This document shows, piece by piece, positions 33,082-42,292 of a stretch of DNA of 64,000 nucleotides; the stretch's first letter is position 1; each line of letters begins with the position of its first letter. Below the pieces are notes generated by a model. It was not told the DNA's origin, did not search any database, and saw nothing but the letters and a program-made list of their open reading frames with translations. This stretch comes from Janthinobacterium violaceinigrum (GTDB lineage Bacteria > Pseudomonadota > Gammaproteobacteria > Burkholderiales > Burkholderiaceae_D), in assembly GCF_009208555.1 (NCBI RefSeq), contig NZ_WFLI01000020.1, forward strand, positions 1-64,000, read 5' to 3'. A program made the position numbers and the translations under genes.

Positions 33082-33918
33082 ATGGATAGACTGGAAGTAT
33101 TCAAGATTATCGCGCTGCAAGCGAGCAAGGGCGAGCTGACGTTCCCCGCCAACGTCAAGGCCACCTTGAAGCTGCAGGAAGCGCTGGACGACCCCGATTG
33201 CCATATCGAAGCGGCCGCCCGCATGGTCATGGCCGAGCCGCTGCTGTCGGCGCGGGTCGTGGCATTGGCCAACTCGGCCGCCTACAACCGTTCCGGCAAT
33301 GAAATCGCCAATGTGCGCGCAGCCGTTTCGCGCCTGGGCTTTGCCACGTTGAAGTCGATGGTGGCGTCCGTCATCGTGCGCCAGCTGGGCAGCCAGATCA
33401 CGGACCCGCAATTGCGCGCCAAGGCGGCCAAGCTGTGGGAACACACGGCCCACGTGGCCGCGCTGAGCCAGGTGATTGCCAGGAAAGTCACGCATGTGGA
33501 CGTGGAAACGGCCATGTTTGCCGCCATCGTGCACGAAGTGGGCGGCTTCTATCTGCTGTCGCGCGCCGAGGAATATCCGGGCTTGCTGGACGATAATACG
33601 GAAGACTGGATCGAATACGGCGAAAAACTGATCGGCCGCGGCGTGCTGCGCCAGCTGCAAGTGCCGGACATGGTCTTGCAGGCCGTGGAAGGCATGTGGC
33701 ACGGCGGCAGCCCGTTCCCGCCCCGCACCCTGGGTGCGACCCTGGTGCTGGCCAACGATCTGTCGCCCGTCGGCTCGCCCCTGCATCCGCCGGAAAGCGC
33801 CGCGCGTCGCCAGGCGGCCGCGAAGATCGACTTCGGCATCGGCGGCAGCACCCTGCACACCATCCTCGAGGAATCGGCCGAGGAAATCGAATCGCTGGCG
33901 GCCGCCTTGCTGGTCTGA
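33082..33918 (+). CDS. HDOD domain protein
   Basis: 278 residues. The segment AARMVMAEPLLSARVVALANSAAYN, followed by NVRAAVSRLGFATLKSMVASV, is the diagnostic core of HDOD domains (metal-less HD relatives). VHEVGGFYLLSRAEE replaces a metal-binding HD pair, so phosphohydrolase activity is not expected. No GGDEF, EAL or receiver domain is attached. Such stand-alone HDOD proteins usually serve in signalling cascades. It is alone between terminators, with GGAG seven bases before the ATG. Confidence 0.9.
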   Translation: MDRLEVFKIIALQASKGELTFPANVKATLKLQEALDDPDCHIEAAARMVMAEPLLSARVVALANSAAYNRSGNEIANVRAAVSRLGFATLKSMVASVIVRQLGSQITDPQLRAKAAKLWEHTAHVAALSQVIARKVTHVDVETAMFAAIVHEVGGFYLLSRAEEYPGLLDDNTEDWIEYGEKLIGRGVLRQLQVPDMVLQAVEGMWHGGSPFPPRTLGATLVLANDLSPVGSPLHPPESAARRQAAAKIDFGIGGSTLHTILEESAEEIESLAAALLV

Positions 33919-33935
33919 CGCAGCGTCCATCGCCC

Positions 33936-33964
33936 ATCCCCGCCCTTGCCGCGGGGATTTTTTT
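33936..33964 (+). terminator. Terminator of the HDOD gene
   Basis: ATCCCCGC and GCGGGGAT form an 8-bp stem with a 7-base loop and six or more T residues immediately after. Position and U tract are typical. Confidence 0.9.
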
Positions 33965-34055
33965 CGTCCGCATTTTGACGTGCTTGCGCCATGGCATACA
34001 ATCGCCGGCCCGGCTATCCGCCGGACCGCTTTCCTCCTCTTATCAAAAGGATCTT

Positions 34056-35696
34056 ATGCAGAAGCTGTTTTCTTCCCTGGCCTTCACGGCGCTCGCTTCC
34101 AGCCTGGCGCTGGCGTTTTCTGCGCACGCCGCCGCGCCTGCCGCGCACGGCTTGCCCATCGTGCAGGAAGCGCCGCTGCGCGCCCACCTGGCCTTCCTGT
34201 CGAACGATTTATTGGAAGGCCGCGGCACGGGCCAGCGTGGCGCCGACCTGACCGTGGCCTACCTGGAAACGCAGGCGCAGATGGCCGGACTGAAACCCGT
34301 GCGCGGCAACAGCTACCGCCAGAGCGTGCAAATTGCCGGCGTGAAGTCCTTGCCGCAAGACAGCAGCCTGCAGGCCGTGGCGGGCGGCAAGGCCGTGCCG
34401 CTGGCCTTCGGTCCGGACTGGGTGTGGGCCACGGGCGACTCCGTTGCCGCGCACACGTTCGACGCGCCCCTCGTGTTCGTCGGCTATGGCATCACGGCGC
34501 CGGAAGAGGGCTGGAACGATTTCAAGGGCGCCGATGTCAAAAACAAGATCGTCGTCATGATGGTCAACGACCCGCAGCCGACCGCGCTTGAACCGAACCG
34601 CTTCGCCGGCAAGGCGCTGACCTATTATGGCCGCTGGACGTATAAATTCGAGGAAGCCAAGCGCCAGGGCGCCGCTGGCGTATTGCTGATCCATACGAAA
34701 CCATCGGCCTCGTACGACTGGAGCGTGGTGCAGAACAGCTGGAGCGGCAGCGAGCGCTTCCAGCTGGCGGACCGCACGGCTGGCACGCCGCTGCAAGGCT
34801 GGATCGCGGAAGACGCGGCGCGCCGCCTGTTTGCGGCCGGTGGACAGGACCTGGACGCCTTGCGCGCGCAGGCGGAAAGCAAGGATTTCAAGGCTGTCGC
34901 ATTGAATGCCAGCTTGAGCGGCGAAATGAAATCCGCCGTGCGCAAGGTGGAACAGTTCAATATCGCCGGCATGGTGCCGGGCACCGATCCGACACTCAAG
35001 GATGAAGCCGTCATCTACAGCGGCCACTGGGACCACCTGGGCAAGCAGGGAGACAGCGGAGATACGATCTACAACGGCGCCGTCGACAATGCGTCGGGCA
35101 CGGCCGGCTTGCTGGCCATGGCGCAGGAAGCCGTGAAAAAGCCGGCCAAGCGCACGCAGATTTTCCTGTGGGTGGCGGCCGAAGAACAGGGTTTATTGGG
35201 CAGCGCCGCCTACGCGGCCGATCCGCTGTGGCCCTTGAACAAGACGGCTGCCGCCCTGAACCTGGACAGCCTGAACTTTGTGGGCGCCACGCATGACATC
35301 GGCGCGCAAGGCAGCGAGCGCACGGACCTGGGCGCCATGGCGGCCACGGTGGCGAAAGCCATGGGCATGCATATCGCGCAAGCGCGTCCCGACCTGGCGG
35401 GCGGCTACTTCCGCAGCGATCATTTCAGCTTTGCCAAGGCAGGCGTGCCCGCGTTTTCCATCAATGGCGGACGCGAGTACATCAAGGACGTGGAAGCGTC
35501 GAAAGCCAAGGCGGCCGCCTACGGTCCCCGCTACCATCAGGTCACCGACGAGTACGATGCCAGCTGGGACTTGTCCGGCATGACGCAGCAGGCGCAATTC
35601 ACGCTGAACCTGGGGCAGGCCGTGGCCAACGCCGCGAAAATGCCGGCCTGGAAGGCGGGCGACGCGTTCGGCAAGGCGCGCGAACAGGCGCAGTAA
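34056..35696 (+). CDS. M28-family zinc aminopeptidase, secreted
   Basis: 546 residues from the ATG at 34056 (AAGGA five bases upstream); the frame is open farther upstream but lacks signals. Signal peptide MQKLFSSLAFTALASSLALAFSAHAA. An inserted PA-like domain occupies about 120-260 (VFVGYGITAPEEGWNDFKG). The M28 core has the metal ligands in SGHWDHLG (His), DNASGTAG (Asp), AEEQGLLGS (Glu pair), LNLDSLN (Asp) and the distal His in FRSDHFSFAKAGVPAFSI. All five zinc ligands and the general-base Glu are present, so an active periplasmic or extracellular peptidase is expected. Transcribed alone, with a strong shared terminator downstream. Confidence 0.93.
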   Translation: MQKLFSSLAFTALASSLALAFSAHAAAPAAHGLPIVQEAPLRAHLAFLSNDLLEGRGTGQRGADLTVAYLETQAQMAGLKPVRGNSYRQSVQIAGVKSLPQDSSLQAVAGGKAVPLAFGPDWVWATGDSVAAHTFDAPLVFVGYGITAPEEGWNDFKGADVKNKIVVMMVNDPQPTALEPNRFAGKALTYYGRWTYKFEEAKRQGAAGVLLIHTKPSASYDWSVVQNSWSGSERFQLADRTAGTPLQGWIAEDAARRLFAAGGQDLDALRAQAESKDFKAVALNASLSGEMKSAVRKVEQFNIAGMVPGTDPTLKDEAVIYSGHWDHLGKQGDSGDTIYNGAVDNASGTAGLLAMAQEAVKKPAKRTQIFLWVAAEEQGLLGSAAYAADPLWPLNKTAAALNLDSLNFVGATHDIGAQGSERTDLGAMAATVAKAMGMHIAQARPDLAGGYFRSDHFSFAKAGVPAFSINGGREYIKDVEASKAKAAAYGPRYHQVTDEYDASWDLSGMTQQAQFTLNLGQAVANAAKMPAWKAGDAFGKAREQAQ

Positions 35697-35706
35697 GGAC
35701 GTAAAA

Positions 35707-35733
35707 AACCGCTCGATGGAGCGGTTTTTTTTT
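35707..35733. terminator. Bidirectional terminator, M28 peptidase / MFS gene
   Basis: AACCGCTC and GAGCGGTT form an 8-bp stem with a GATG loop, flanked by A6 on the left and T8 on the right. It serves both convergent genes. Confidence 0.92.
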
Positions 35734-35738
35734 GCCTC

Positions 35739-36950
35739 TTATGTCCGTTCCAGCCGGCGCTGCGTGTGGCGGTACTTGCTCCACACCAGCAGCATCAGCA
35801 GCGGCATGGCGCCGCCGACCATGCACAGGGCGGGCCAGCCGCCGGCCGCAAAACTGGCGCTGGCCAGGGCCGAGCCTGCCGAGGCGCCGATGAAGCCGCC
35901 CGCGATGAATACCGTGGTGACCCGCGCCCGCGCGTGCGGCGCCAGCTTATAGATGATGGACTGGTGCGTCACTTGCAGGCCCATCACGCCCATGTCCAGC
36001 AGCACGATACCGATCAGCAGCAGCACCAGCGAATGGGCGCCAAAGCCGATCAGGGCCCAGCCCGCGATCGAGGCGACGGCCAGCAGCCAGGTTGCCTGGC
36101 GCGCATAGCCGCGGTCGGCCATGCGACCTGCCGTATTCGCGGCAAAGGCACCCGTGGCGCCCGCCAGGCCGAACAGGCCGATCTGCATTTCCGAATAGTG
36201 ATACGGCGCGCCGCTGAGCAGGAAGGTCAGGCCCGTCCAGAACACGCTGAAGGTACCCAGGCCCAGGCCCGAGAACAGCGCGCGCTGGCGCAGCAGCGGT
36301 TCCTGGCGGATGATGTCGGCCAGCGAGGCCATCAGCTTGCCGTAGTGCAGCGTGCCGCGTGGCGCTTCATTGGGCAGGATGCGGCGCAGCATGAGGAGCA
36401 GGGCTGCGACGACGATGGCGGCCAGCACGTAGACGGTGCGCCAGCCGCCGCTGATCTGCGACACGGTGCCGGACACGGTACGCGCCAGCAAGATGCCCAG
36501 TAACAGTCCCGTCATGACGGTGCCCACCATGCGGCCCCGGCTGTGGTCGGGCGCATACGAGGCCACCATGGCGGTGACCACCATCAGGGCGCTGGACGTG
36601 ATGCCCATCAGGACGCTGGCGATGGCAAAGACGACAATGTTCTGGCTGGTGGCAGCCAGCAGCAGGGCGGCGATCTTGGCGATCAGCATCCACGTCAGCA
36701 GCTTGCGGCGGTTCAGCACGTCGCTGAGCGGCACGAGGAAGACGATGCCCAGCACATAGCCAATTTGCGTGGCCGTGACCAGGTAGCCGGCTTGCGGCAC
36801 GCTGACGCCGAACGAAGCGGCCAGCATGGAGGTGAGCGGTTGCACGTAGTAGAGGCTGGCGACGAGCACGCCGGCGGACAGGGCGAACAACAGGATGCGG
36901 GTGGAGCTCAGCAGGGTGCTGGCATCGACGGAAGAGCTTGCAGATTTCAT
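35739..36950 (-). CDS. MFS transporter (drug/metabolite efflux type)
   Basis: 403 residues with twelve predicted helices. LVPLSDVLNRRKLLTWM is the MFS loop 2-3 motif; MGITSSALMVVTAMVASYAPDHSRGRMVG and VMTGLLLGILLARTVSG (antiporter-like helix 5) follow. The pattern fits the 12-helix DHA1-like/YnfM group of exporters. A regulator is not adjacent. Convergent with the M28 gene through a shared terminator. Substrate unknown. Confidence 0.9.
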   Translation of the reverse strand: MKSASSSVDASTLLSSTRILLFALSAGVLVASLYYVQPLTSMLAASFGVSVPQAGYLVTATQIGYVLGIVFLVPLSDVLNRRKLLTWMLIAKIAALLLAATSQNIVVFAIASVLMGITSSALMVVTAMVASYAPDHSRGRMVGTVMTGLLLGILLARTVSGTVSQISGGWRTVYVLAAIVVAALLLMLRRILPNEAPRGTLHYGKLMASLADIIRQEPLLRQRALFSGLGLGTFSVFWTGLTFLLSGAPYHYSEMQIGLFGLAGATGAFAANTAGRMADRGYARQATWLLAVASIAGWALIGFGAHSLVLLLIGIVLLDMGVMGLQVTHQSIIYKLAPHARARVTTVFIAGGFIGASAGSALASASFAAGGWPALCMVGGAMPLLMLLVWSKYRHTQRRLERT

Positions 36951-37060
36951 GCGGTACAGCTTTCTTGGAATAATGCTTTTGGATGAGCATGATAGCGGGG
37001 CTGCACATTTCCTGCCGGGCAGGGCCGATTTTGCGGCGGGGGGTAGACAAAACGGCAGGC

Positions 37061-37094
37061 AAAAAAATCCCGGCGATCGTTGCCGACGGCCGGG
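37061..37094 (-). terminator. Terminator of the luciferase-like monooxygenase gene
   Basis: On the minus strand GCCGGG-type arms (CCCGGC 37069-37074 and GCCGGG 37089-37094) enclose a 14-base loop and are followed by A then seven T residues. A second hairpin GGTATAT-GGGG-ATATACC (37100-37117) precedes it. Both lie within 80 bases of the gene end. Confidence 0.85.
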
Positions 37095-37138
37095 GAAAGG
37101 GTATATGGGGATATACCGGGGGAGGAAGAAAAGGTCTG

Positions 37139-38137
37139 TTACCGTTGCTGCGCCAGCTCCGCATGCACCTGCGCCGTGATTTCATACGAGCGCAGCCGGT
37201 GCTGGTGTTCGAAGATCTGCGAGGTGATCATCAGCTCGTCGGCACCCGTTTCTGCGATGAAGGCGGCCATCTTCGCCTTCACCGTGTCCGGCGCGCCGAT
37301 GGCCGTGCAGGACAGGACGGAATCGAGCATGGCGCGTTCCTGCGGGCCCAGCTGTTCCAGGTAGCCGGGCACGGGCGGCTGCAAGCGCGACGGGCGGCCC
37401 GTGCGCAGGTTGACGAACGCCTGCTGCATCGATGTGGCGCGCAGATGCGCTTCGGCATCCGTGTCGGCGGCAAACACGTTAAAGCCAAGCATCACGTATG
37501 GCTTGGCCAGCTGCTTCGACGGCTTGAAATGCTCGCGGTAATAGGCCACGGCCTGCATCATCATTTGCGGCGCGAAGTGCGAGGCGAACGCATAAGGCAA
37601 GCCCAGGTGGGCGGCCAGTTGGGCGCCGAACAGGCTCGACCCCAGTATCCACACGGGCACTTTCGCGCCTTTGCCAGGCACGGCCAGCACGCGCTGGCGC
37701 GGTTCGTCGGACATGTAATCGATCAATTCCAGCACGTCTTGCGGAAACTGTTCCGCATCCGACTGCAGGTCGCGGCGCAGCGCGCGCGCCGTCGTCTGGT
37801 CGGAGCCGGGCGCGCGGCCCAGGCCCAGGTCGATGCGGCCCGGATGCAGCGCTTCCAGGGTGCCGAACTGTTCCGCGATGACCAGCGGCGAATGGTTGGG
37901 CAGCATGACGCCGCCTGCACCCACGCGGATGGTTTTCGTGCCGGCCGCCACATGGGCGATGACGACAGCCGTGGCGGCGCTGGCGATGCCGGGCATGCCG
38001 TGGTGTTCGGCCAGCCAGTAGCGGTTGTAGCCCCAGCGTTCGCCGTGCTGCGCCAGGTCGAGCGTATTCTTGAACGACTGGCTGGCGTTGCTGCCTTCGG
38101 CGATGGGCGCCAGGTCGAGTATGGAAAATGGAATCAT
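37139..38137 (-). CDS. LLM-class flavin-dependent oxidoreductase
   Basis: 332 residues starting at the ATG at 38137 (MIPFSILDLAPIAEG). The open frame runs much farther upstream through the antisense of the M20 gene, but only this portion has homology. YWLAEHHGMPGIASAATAVVIAHVAAGT and RVGAGGVMLPNHSPLVIAEQFGTLEALHPGRIDLGLGRAPG are the luciferase-like monooxygenase (MsnO8-type) signatures. FMN is supplied by a separate reductase in this family. The substrate is unknown; no dedicated reductase lies beside it. No good ribosome site is visible. Confidence 0.92.
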   Translation of the reverse strand: MIPFSILDLAPIAEGSNASQSFKNTLDLAQHGERWGYNRYWLAEHHGMPGIASAATAVVIAHVAAGTKTIRVGAGGVMLPNHSPLVIAEQFGTLEALHPGRIDLGLGRAPGSDQTTARALRRDLQSDAEQFPQDVLELIDYMSDEPRQRVLAVPGKGAKVPVWILGSSLFGAQLAAHLGLPYAFASHFAPQMMMQAVAYYREHFKPSKQLAKPYVMLGFNVFAADTDAEAHLRATSMQQAFVNLRTGRPSRLQPPVPGYLEQLGPQERAMLDSVLSCTAIGAPDTVKAKMAAFIAETGADELMITSQIFEHQHRLRSYEITAQVHAELAQQR

Positions 38138-38341
38138 GGTAGCGATATCGGGACGTGGTGGAAAATCACAATGGACGATTTGTCTATCCCCTGACGCTGG
38201 CAGGGTCACCCATGACAGCGCGGCGGGGAAGACAGGCTGCGCACATGATAATGCGAATCGGGAATTTGCGTACTGATCGGTAAAAAACTCGTATCGATTG
38301 GAAATCGGTGCGGGCGGTGCTAGAGTGGGCCTCCCCACTTT

Positions 38342-39859
38342 ATGCGCCCCGCCATGTTCAAGAAACCTGTTTTGCTGTCCCTGATCGGCTTGCTGCTGCA
38401 ACCCTCCGTTCACGCCGCGCCCGTCAGCCTGCAGGCGCAGGACACGGCCCGCTACGCGCTGGCCACCTATCCCGAACCGCTGATCGCCAGCCTGGCGAAG
38501 ATGATCAGCTACAACACGGTGGCCGACCCGGCCGTGCCGTTTGACGACAATCCCCAGCACACGGGTTTCAAGCGCTACCTGGCGGCCGAGGCACAGCGCC
38601 TGGGTTTCGATTTCCACGACCATGGCCACGTGGTGATCATCGGCATGGGCAAGGGCAGCGAGCGCGTGGGCGTGATCACGCACGGCGACGTGCAGCCCGT
38701 CAATCCCGCCAAGTGGGCCCGTTCGCCGTTCGAACTGGACCGCAGCAGCGAACCGGGCAAGTTGCTGGGGCGTGGCACGGAAGACGACAAGGGACCGATT
38801 GCCACGGCCCTGTACGCGATGAAAGCCATCCAGGACAAACAGGTAGCGCTGAGCAAGCGCATCGAGCTGTACGTCTACATGGCCGAGGAATCGGACTGGG
38901 AACCGCTGAAACAATTCCTCCAGACCCACACGCCGCCGCAAGTCAACATCACCATCGATGCGGAATACCCGGTGGTGACGGCCGAGAAGGGCTATGGCTC
39001 CATCAAGCTGACCTTGCCGCCGCGCACGGCCTTGCCGGCCGCAGGCGGCCCCGTGCTGGCGAAACTGACGGGCGGCTTTTTCGGCAGCCAGATACCGGAA
39101 GATGCGACGGCCGTCATCGAACGCGCGCCGGCAGCGCTGGAAGCGGCCATCCGCGCCCGTGCGCAGGCGCAAAAGGGCATGCGCTACAGCTACGCGCGCG
39201 CTGGCGATACCTTGACGGTAACGGCGCTGGGCGTATCGGCCCACTCGTCGAAGCCGGAAGACGGCGTCAACGCCATCAGCATGCTGGCCGACGCGCTGGC
39301 CGTGCAGCCATGGCAGGGCACGCAGGCGGCCGACATGTTGTCGTTCCTGAATGAACTGGTGGGCACGGGCATCTACGGCGAGCGTTTCGGCCAGATCGCC
39401 TACCGCGACGGCTTCATGGGGCCGATGACGGTGGCGCCCACCGTGCTCAGGCAACAGGGCGCAGCGCTGGAACTGAACATCAACCTGCGCCGTCCGCAAG
39501 GCAAGGCAGCCGACGTGCTGCGCCAGCAGGTGACGGCCGCCTTCGATGGCTGGAAAGCGCGGCGCCAGGTGCCGGCCGCGCTGCAGGTGCAGATCGGCGA
39601 GCCGTGGCTGCAGACGGCGGCGCCGCAGATTCCCACCCTGTTGTCCGTCTTCGAACACTACACGGGCATGGCGAATCCGCAGCCCGTTGCCATCGGCGGC
39701 GGCACCAATTCGCGGCTGTTCCCGAACGCCGTCAGCTTCGGCCCCGCCATGCCGCACACCGTGTACACGGGGCATTCGGAGCACGAGTTCATCACGGAAA
39801 AGCAGCTGCTGCTGAACTTGCAGATGTACACGGCCGTCCTCATCGAACTGGCGAAATAG
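38342..39859 (+). CDS. M20-family metallopeptidase (dipeptidase), secreted
   Basis: 505 residues. The N-terminal FKKPVLLSLIGLLLQPSVHAA is a signal peptide; ATG codons at 38342 and 38354 are both usable. The M20 core has ligands and the catalytic Asp in VITHGDVQPVN (HxD), GRGTEDDKG (bridging Asp), MAEESDWE (general-base Glu plus ligand Glu), IDAEYPV (Asp) and the distal His in TGHSEHEFI. A dimerisation domain is present about residues 210-370 (GVSAHSSKPEDGVNA). All zinc ligands are in place. Resembles PepV/carnosinase-type dipeptidases. Presumed periplasmic; feeds peptides or amino acids inward. Confidence 0.92.
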   Translation: MRPAMFKKPVLLSLIGLLLQPSVHAAPVSLQAQDTARYALATYPEPLIASLAKMISYNTVADPAVPFDDNPQHTGFKRYLAAEAQRLGFDFHDHGHVVIIGMGKGSERVGVITHGDVQPVNPAKWARSPFELDRSSEPGKLLGRGTEDDKGPIATALYAMKAIQDKQVALSKRIELYVYMAEESDWEPLKQFLQTHTPPQVNITIDAEYPVVTAEKGYGSIKLTLPPRTALPAAGGPVLAKLTGGFFGSQIPEDATAVIERAPAALEAAIRARAQAQKGMRYSYARAGDTLTVTALGVSAHSSKPEDGVNAISMLADALAVQPWQGTQAADMLSFLNELVGTGIYGERFGQIAYRDGFMGPMTVAPTVLRQQGAALELNINLRRPQGKAADVLRQQVTAAFDGWKARRQVPAALQVQIGEPWLQTAAPQIPTLLSVFEHYTGMANPQPVAIGGGTNSRLFPNAVSFGPAMPHTVYTGHSEHEFITEKQLLLNLQMYTAVLIELAK

Positions 39860-40049
39860 CCGCTTGAAAAAATAGAAGGAAGTCATAGACTGCAAGCTTG
39901 GGACTAGTCCGGGCGCCGAACTTTTTTCGTGTGTACCTGTCATATGTCTCCATGGATGGGAGGGCAGTTATGCATAGCAAGCAAGGAGCCTGGCAGGCAG
40001 CCTGCGGGCTGGAGACATGCGCGTGTCCGGTGCGCGGCAGGGAGTGGCC

Positions 40050-41177
40050 ATGAACTGGCCGCTGGAACTGGAAGTGGCGCACAAGCTGGCGCAGATGCGG
40101 GGCTGGCTGGAAGACCAGCGTGCTGGCGCCGTGCGTTTGCGCGGCGTGGACTGGTTTGCGTGGGCTACGGCGGGCGCGTCGAACAGCCATAGCCACACGG
40201 CCGAGTGCGGCTGTGCGGAAGTGCTGGTGACGCGCGGCGCAGCCTACATCCTGACGGACGAAGCGGAAGCCATGCGCATGCGCGAGGAAGAGGTGCGCGG
40301 ACCGTGGACATGGCAAGTGTCGCCCTGGATGCAGCCGCAGCTGTATGAGCTGCGCGAGCATTTCGTGCAGCATGCGGCCGGCGGCGCGCCCGTGCTGTCC
40401 GACCGGCCCGGCTTGCATGAACGTAGCCTGCCCGTGGCCCTGCGCGAAGAGCGGCTGGTGCTGCTGGAATCGGAACAACTGCGTTACCGGCAGGTGGGGC
40501 AACTGGCTGCCGGCGCGGCGGCGGATGCGCTGCGCCAGGCCCGTCCCGACTGGAGCGAGCAGGAACTGGCTGCCGCCTGCGTGCGTGCGCTGTGGCTGCG
40601 GGGTTTGCAGGCCGTGCACGTGCTGGTCAGCGGAGAGGACCGCCAGCACCGTTACCGGCGTGCACCGCCTGCCCAGGTGCTGCTGGGCACGCAAGCCGTG
40701 CTGGCCTTGTGCGCGCGGCGTTTCGGCCTGTGCGCCAGCCTCAGCCGTCAACGGCGCTTCGGTCCCGCGCAGCGCCGCGCCGACGGCGGGGCCGTGGCCA
40801 TGGACGATGCCGATGCCGCCATGCTGGCGCTGGAAGCGGTGGCGCTCGACGCTTGCGAAACGGGCCATGCGCTGAGCATGGTGTATCACGCGCTCGACAG
40901 CGCCTACGCGTATGCGGGCCAGCCCGACACGGTGCGCACCAGCCGGCAAGGCGGCATCCACGGCTATCTGGCGCCCGAAGTGGCGGCCGGCGCGCACACG
41001 GAAATCCTCCTCAAGCGGGGCATGGCGCTGGCCTTCCATCCCAGCTTGCCCGGCAGTACGGTGGAAGACACGTTTCTGCTCGACGGCAACCAATTGCACA
41101 ACCTGACGCACGACCCGGCCTGGCCCTCGGCCGTGGTGCAGGGACGCCGCCGGCCGCTGACCCTGGCGCTGGCCTGA
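40050..41177 (+). CDS. M24 (aminopeptidase P-like) paralogue with degraded active site
   Basis: 375 residues from the ATG at 40050, GGGAG six bases upstream. An N-terminal creatinase-like domain (RLRGVDWFAWATAGASNS ... VLVTRGAAYILTDEAEAMRM) is followed by the pita-bread domain. By eye the usual metal ligands are mostly gone. The D-x-G ... D-x-T region reads VSGEDRQHRYRRAPPAQ, and the EP motif after GMAL is FHP instead. The HGY (His) and terminal VEDTFLL (Glu) positions remain. Peptidase activity therefore seems lost or altered, and a binding or regulatory role is possible. It follows the M20 gene by 190 bases in the same direction. Confidence 0.8.
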   Translation: MNWPLELEVAHKLAQMRGWLEDQRAGAVRLRGVDWFAWATAGASNSHSHTAECGCAEVLVTRGAAYILTDEAEAMRMREEEVRGPWTWQVSPWMQPQLYELREHFVQHAAGGAPVLSDRPGLHERSLPVALREERLVLLESEQLRYRQVGQLAAGAAADALRQARPDWSEQELAAACVRALWLRGLQAVHVLVSGEDRQHRYRRAPPAQVLLGTQAVLALCARRFGLCASLSRQRRFGPAQRRADGGAVAMDDADAAMLALEAVALDACETGHALSMVYHALDSAYAYAGQPDTVRTSRQGGIHGYLAPEVAAGAHTEILLKRGMALAFHPSLPGSTVEDTFLLDGNQLHNLTHDPAWPSAVVQGRRRPLTLALA

Positions 41178-41234
41178 GCGGGCCAGGTGCGGCAGCGAGA
41201 CAGAGGCCGGGACCGGAACCGGGACAGCGGCCGG

Positions 41235-41266
41235 CTTTGGTCAGGCGTTGGTCAGGCTTTGGTCAG
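41235..41266. repeat. Three 11-base tandem repeats downstream of the lipoprotein gene
   Basis: CTTTGGTCAGG, CGTTGGTCAGG and CTTTGGTCAG follow each other at 41235, 41246 and 41257, differing at one position. The repeats lie in the 106-base gap between converging genes. No function is evident; replication slippage is the simplest origin. Confidence 0.7.
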
Positions 41267-41283
41267 TCGCGCTTGGGCCGGTC

Positions 41284-41766
41284 TCAATAGCGCTGCATAA
41301 CGCCTTTTTGCACGCTGACCCGGTCGCCGATCTGGAAGGCTGGTTGGCTGTTCTGCATGAAGGTGCGCGTCGTGCCGTCGTCCAGGCGCAAGGTGACGCG
41401 GTAGAGCATATTGCCCGCCGCCCCCGAAGTGCTGCCGGCCGTGCCCGATGTGCCTGACTGCATGTCGGCACTGCCTTGATCCATGCTGCGCGGCACGGTT
41501 TCTATCGATTGCACCGTGGCCGAGCTGATGTTCATGCTCGATGGGCTCATGTCATTGCGCATGTCGCTGCTCGTGCTGCTGCTCATGGCGTTGCCGGTGT
41601 CGGTGGCCGTGCGGCTGGCCGTACTGCTTTGCGGCGTCGTGCCGGCCGGTGCGGCATAGGTTTCGCCGCTATTGCTGCGTGCCAGATTGGTATTGTCGTT
41701 GGCGTGGCAAGCTGCCAGCAAGATACAGCTCAGGCCGGCCAGCAGCAGGGTTTTTTTCGATCTCAT
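41284..41766 (-). CDS. Small outer-membrane lipoprotein
   Basis: 160 residues from the ATG at 41766, GAGGAG eight bases upstream; eight additional upstream codons lack support. MRSKKTLLLAGLSCILLAAC is a lipoprotein signal peptide (lipobox LAAC). A low-complexity Ser/Thr/Met/Asn linker follows (about 30-115), then a short C-terminal domain YRVTLRLDDGTTRTFMQNSQPAFQIGDRVSV. The end resembles the C-terminal beta segment of SlyB/Pcp-type (glycine-zipper-free) lipoproteins. Probably an envelope protein; function unknown. Confidence 0.8.
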   Translation of the reverse strand: MRSKKTLLLAGLSCILLAACHANDNTNLARSNSGETYAAPAGTTPQSSTASRTATDTGNAMSSSTSSDMRNDMSPSSMNISSATVQSIETVPRSMDQGSADMQSGTSGTAGSTSGAAGNMLYRVTLRLDDGTTRTFMQNSQPAFQIGDRVSVQKGVMQRY

Positions 41767-41985
41767 CTTGGTCTCCTCATGGTCGAACACTCAGGATCGG
41801 CACCCGCGGTGATGCGGATGGCAGCGATTGCTGCATGTAAGAGCATGGCGGGGCAGGGATGTTCGGCAGCTGTCATTGCCCATTGAGCTAGATCAATGGG
41901 CTAATTGCCGTGCTTGGTATAAAGATGCTGGCAATCATTCGTTCGTGCTCCAGCACGTTTCCTCACTGCTGAATCGGGAGAAAAA

Positions 41986-42273
41986 ATGTCATCTGGTCCT
42001 ACCGCAAAACTGATCGATGAGTTGGTGCTGGCCGTGGGCGGCACTGCGCACGATGCCCGCGCGCGCCATGTCCTGGCCCAGGCCTTGCATGGCCTGGTGC
42101 GGCTGGCGCGCTCGGAACAGTTGCTGGACATGCAGCGCGATGCGGCGCGCGCCGTGGGCGCCGGCAGCCGGCGCGAGACGCGTGCCCTGATGCGGCGCCT
42201 GGGCACAGGCAGTACGCGCGGCCAGCGGCAGTTGCGGCTGGAATGGCAGGACAGCGAAGCGGATCGCGCCTGA
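41986..42273 (+). CDS. Uncharacterised small protein (95 aa)
   Basis: Starts MSSGPTAKLIDELVLAVGG at an ATG with GGGAG seven bases upstream. It has two helical segments (ARARHVLAQALHGLVRLARSEQLLDMQR and RRETRALMRRLG) rich in Arg, giving a high positive charge, and no signal or membrane segment. The good ribosome site and clean frame support a real gene. It is possibly nucleic-acid binding from charge alone. Convergent with the VanZ-like gene. Confidence 0.65.
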   Translation: MSSGPTAKLIDELVLAVGGTAHDARARHVLAQALHGLVRLARSEQLLDMQRDAARAVGAGSRRETRALMRRLGTGSTRGQRQLRLEWQDSEADRA

Positions 42274-42292
42274 CGGCTTGTCAGGCCCCGGT

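Noticed and set aside
38138..39943. Upstream extension of the luciferase-like gene through the M20 gene
   Set aside because: The extension is antisense to a complete M20 peptidase with all zinc ligands and shows no homology; the true start is the ATG at 38137.
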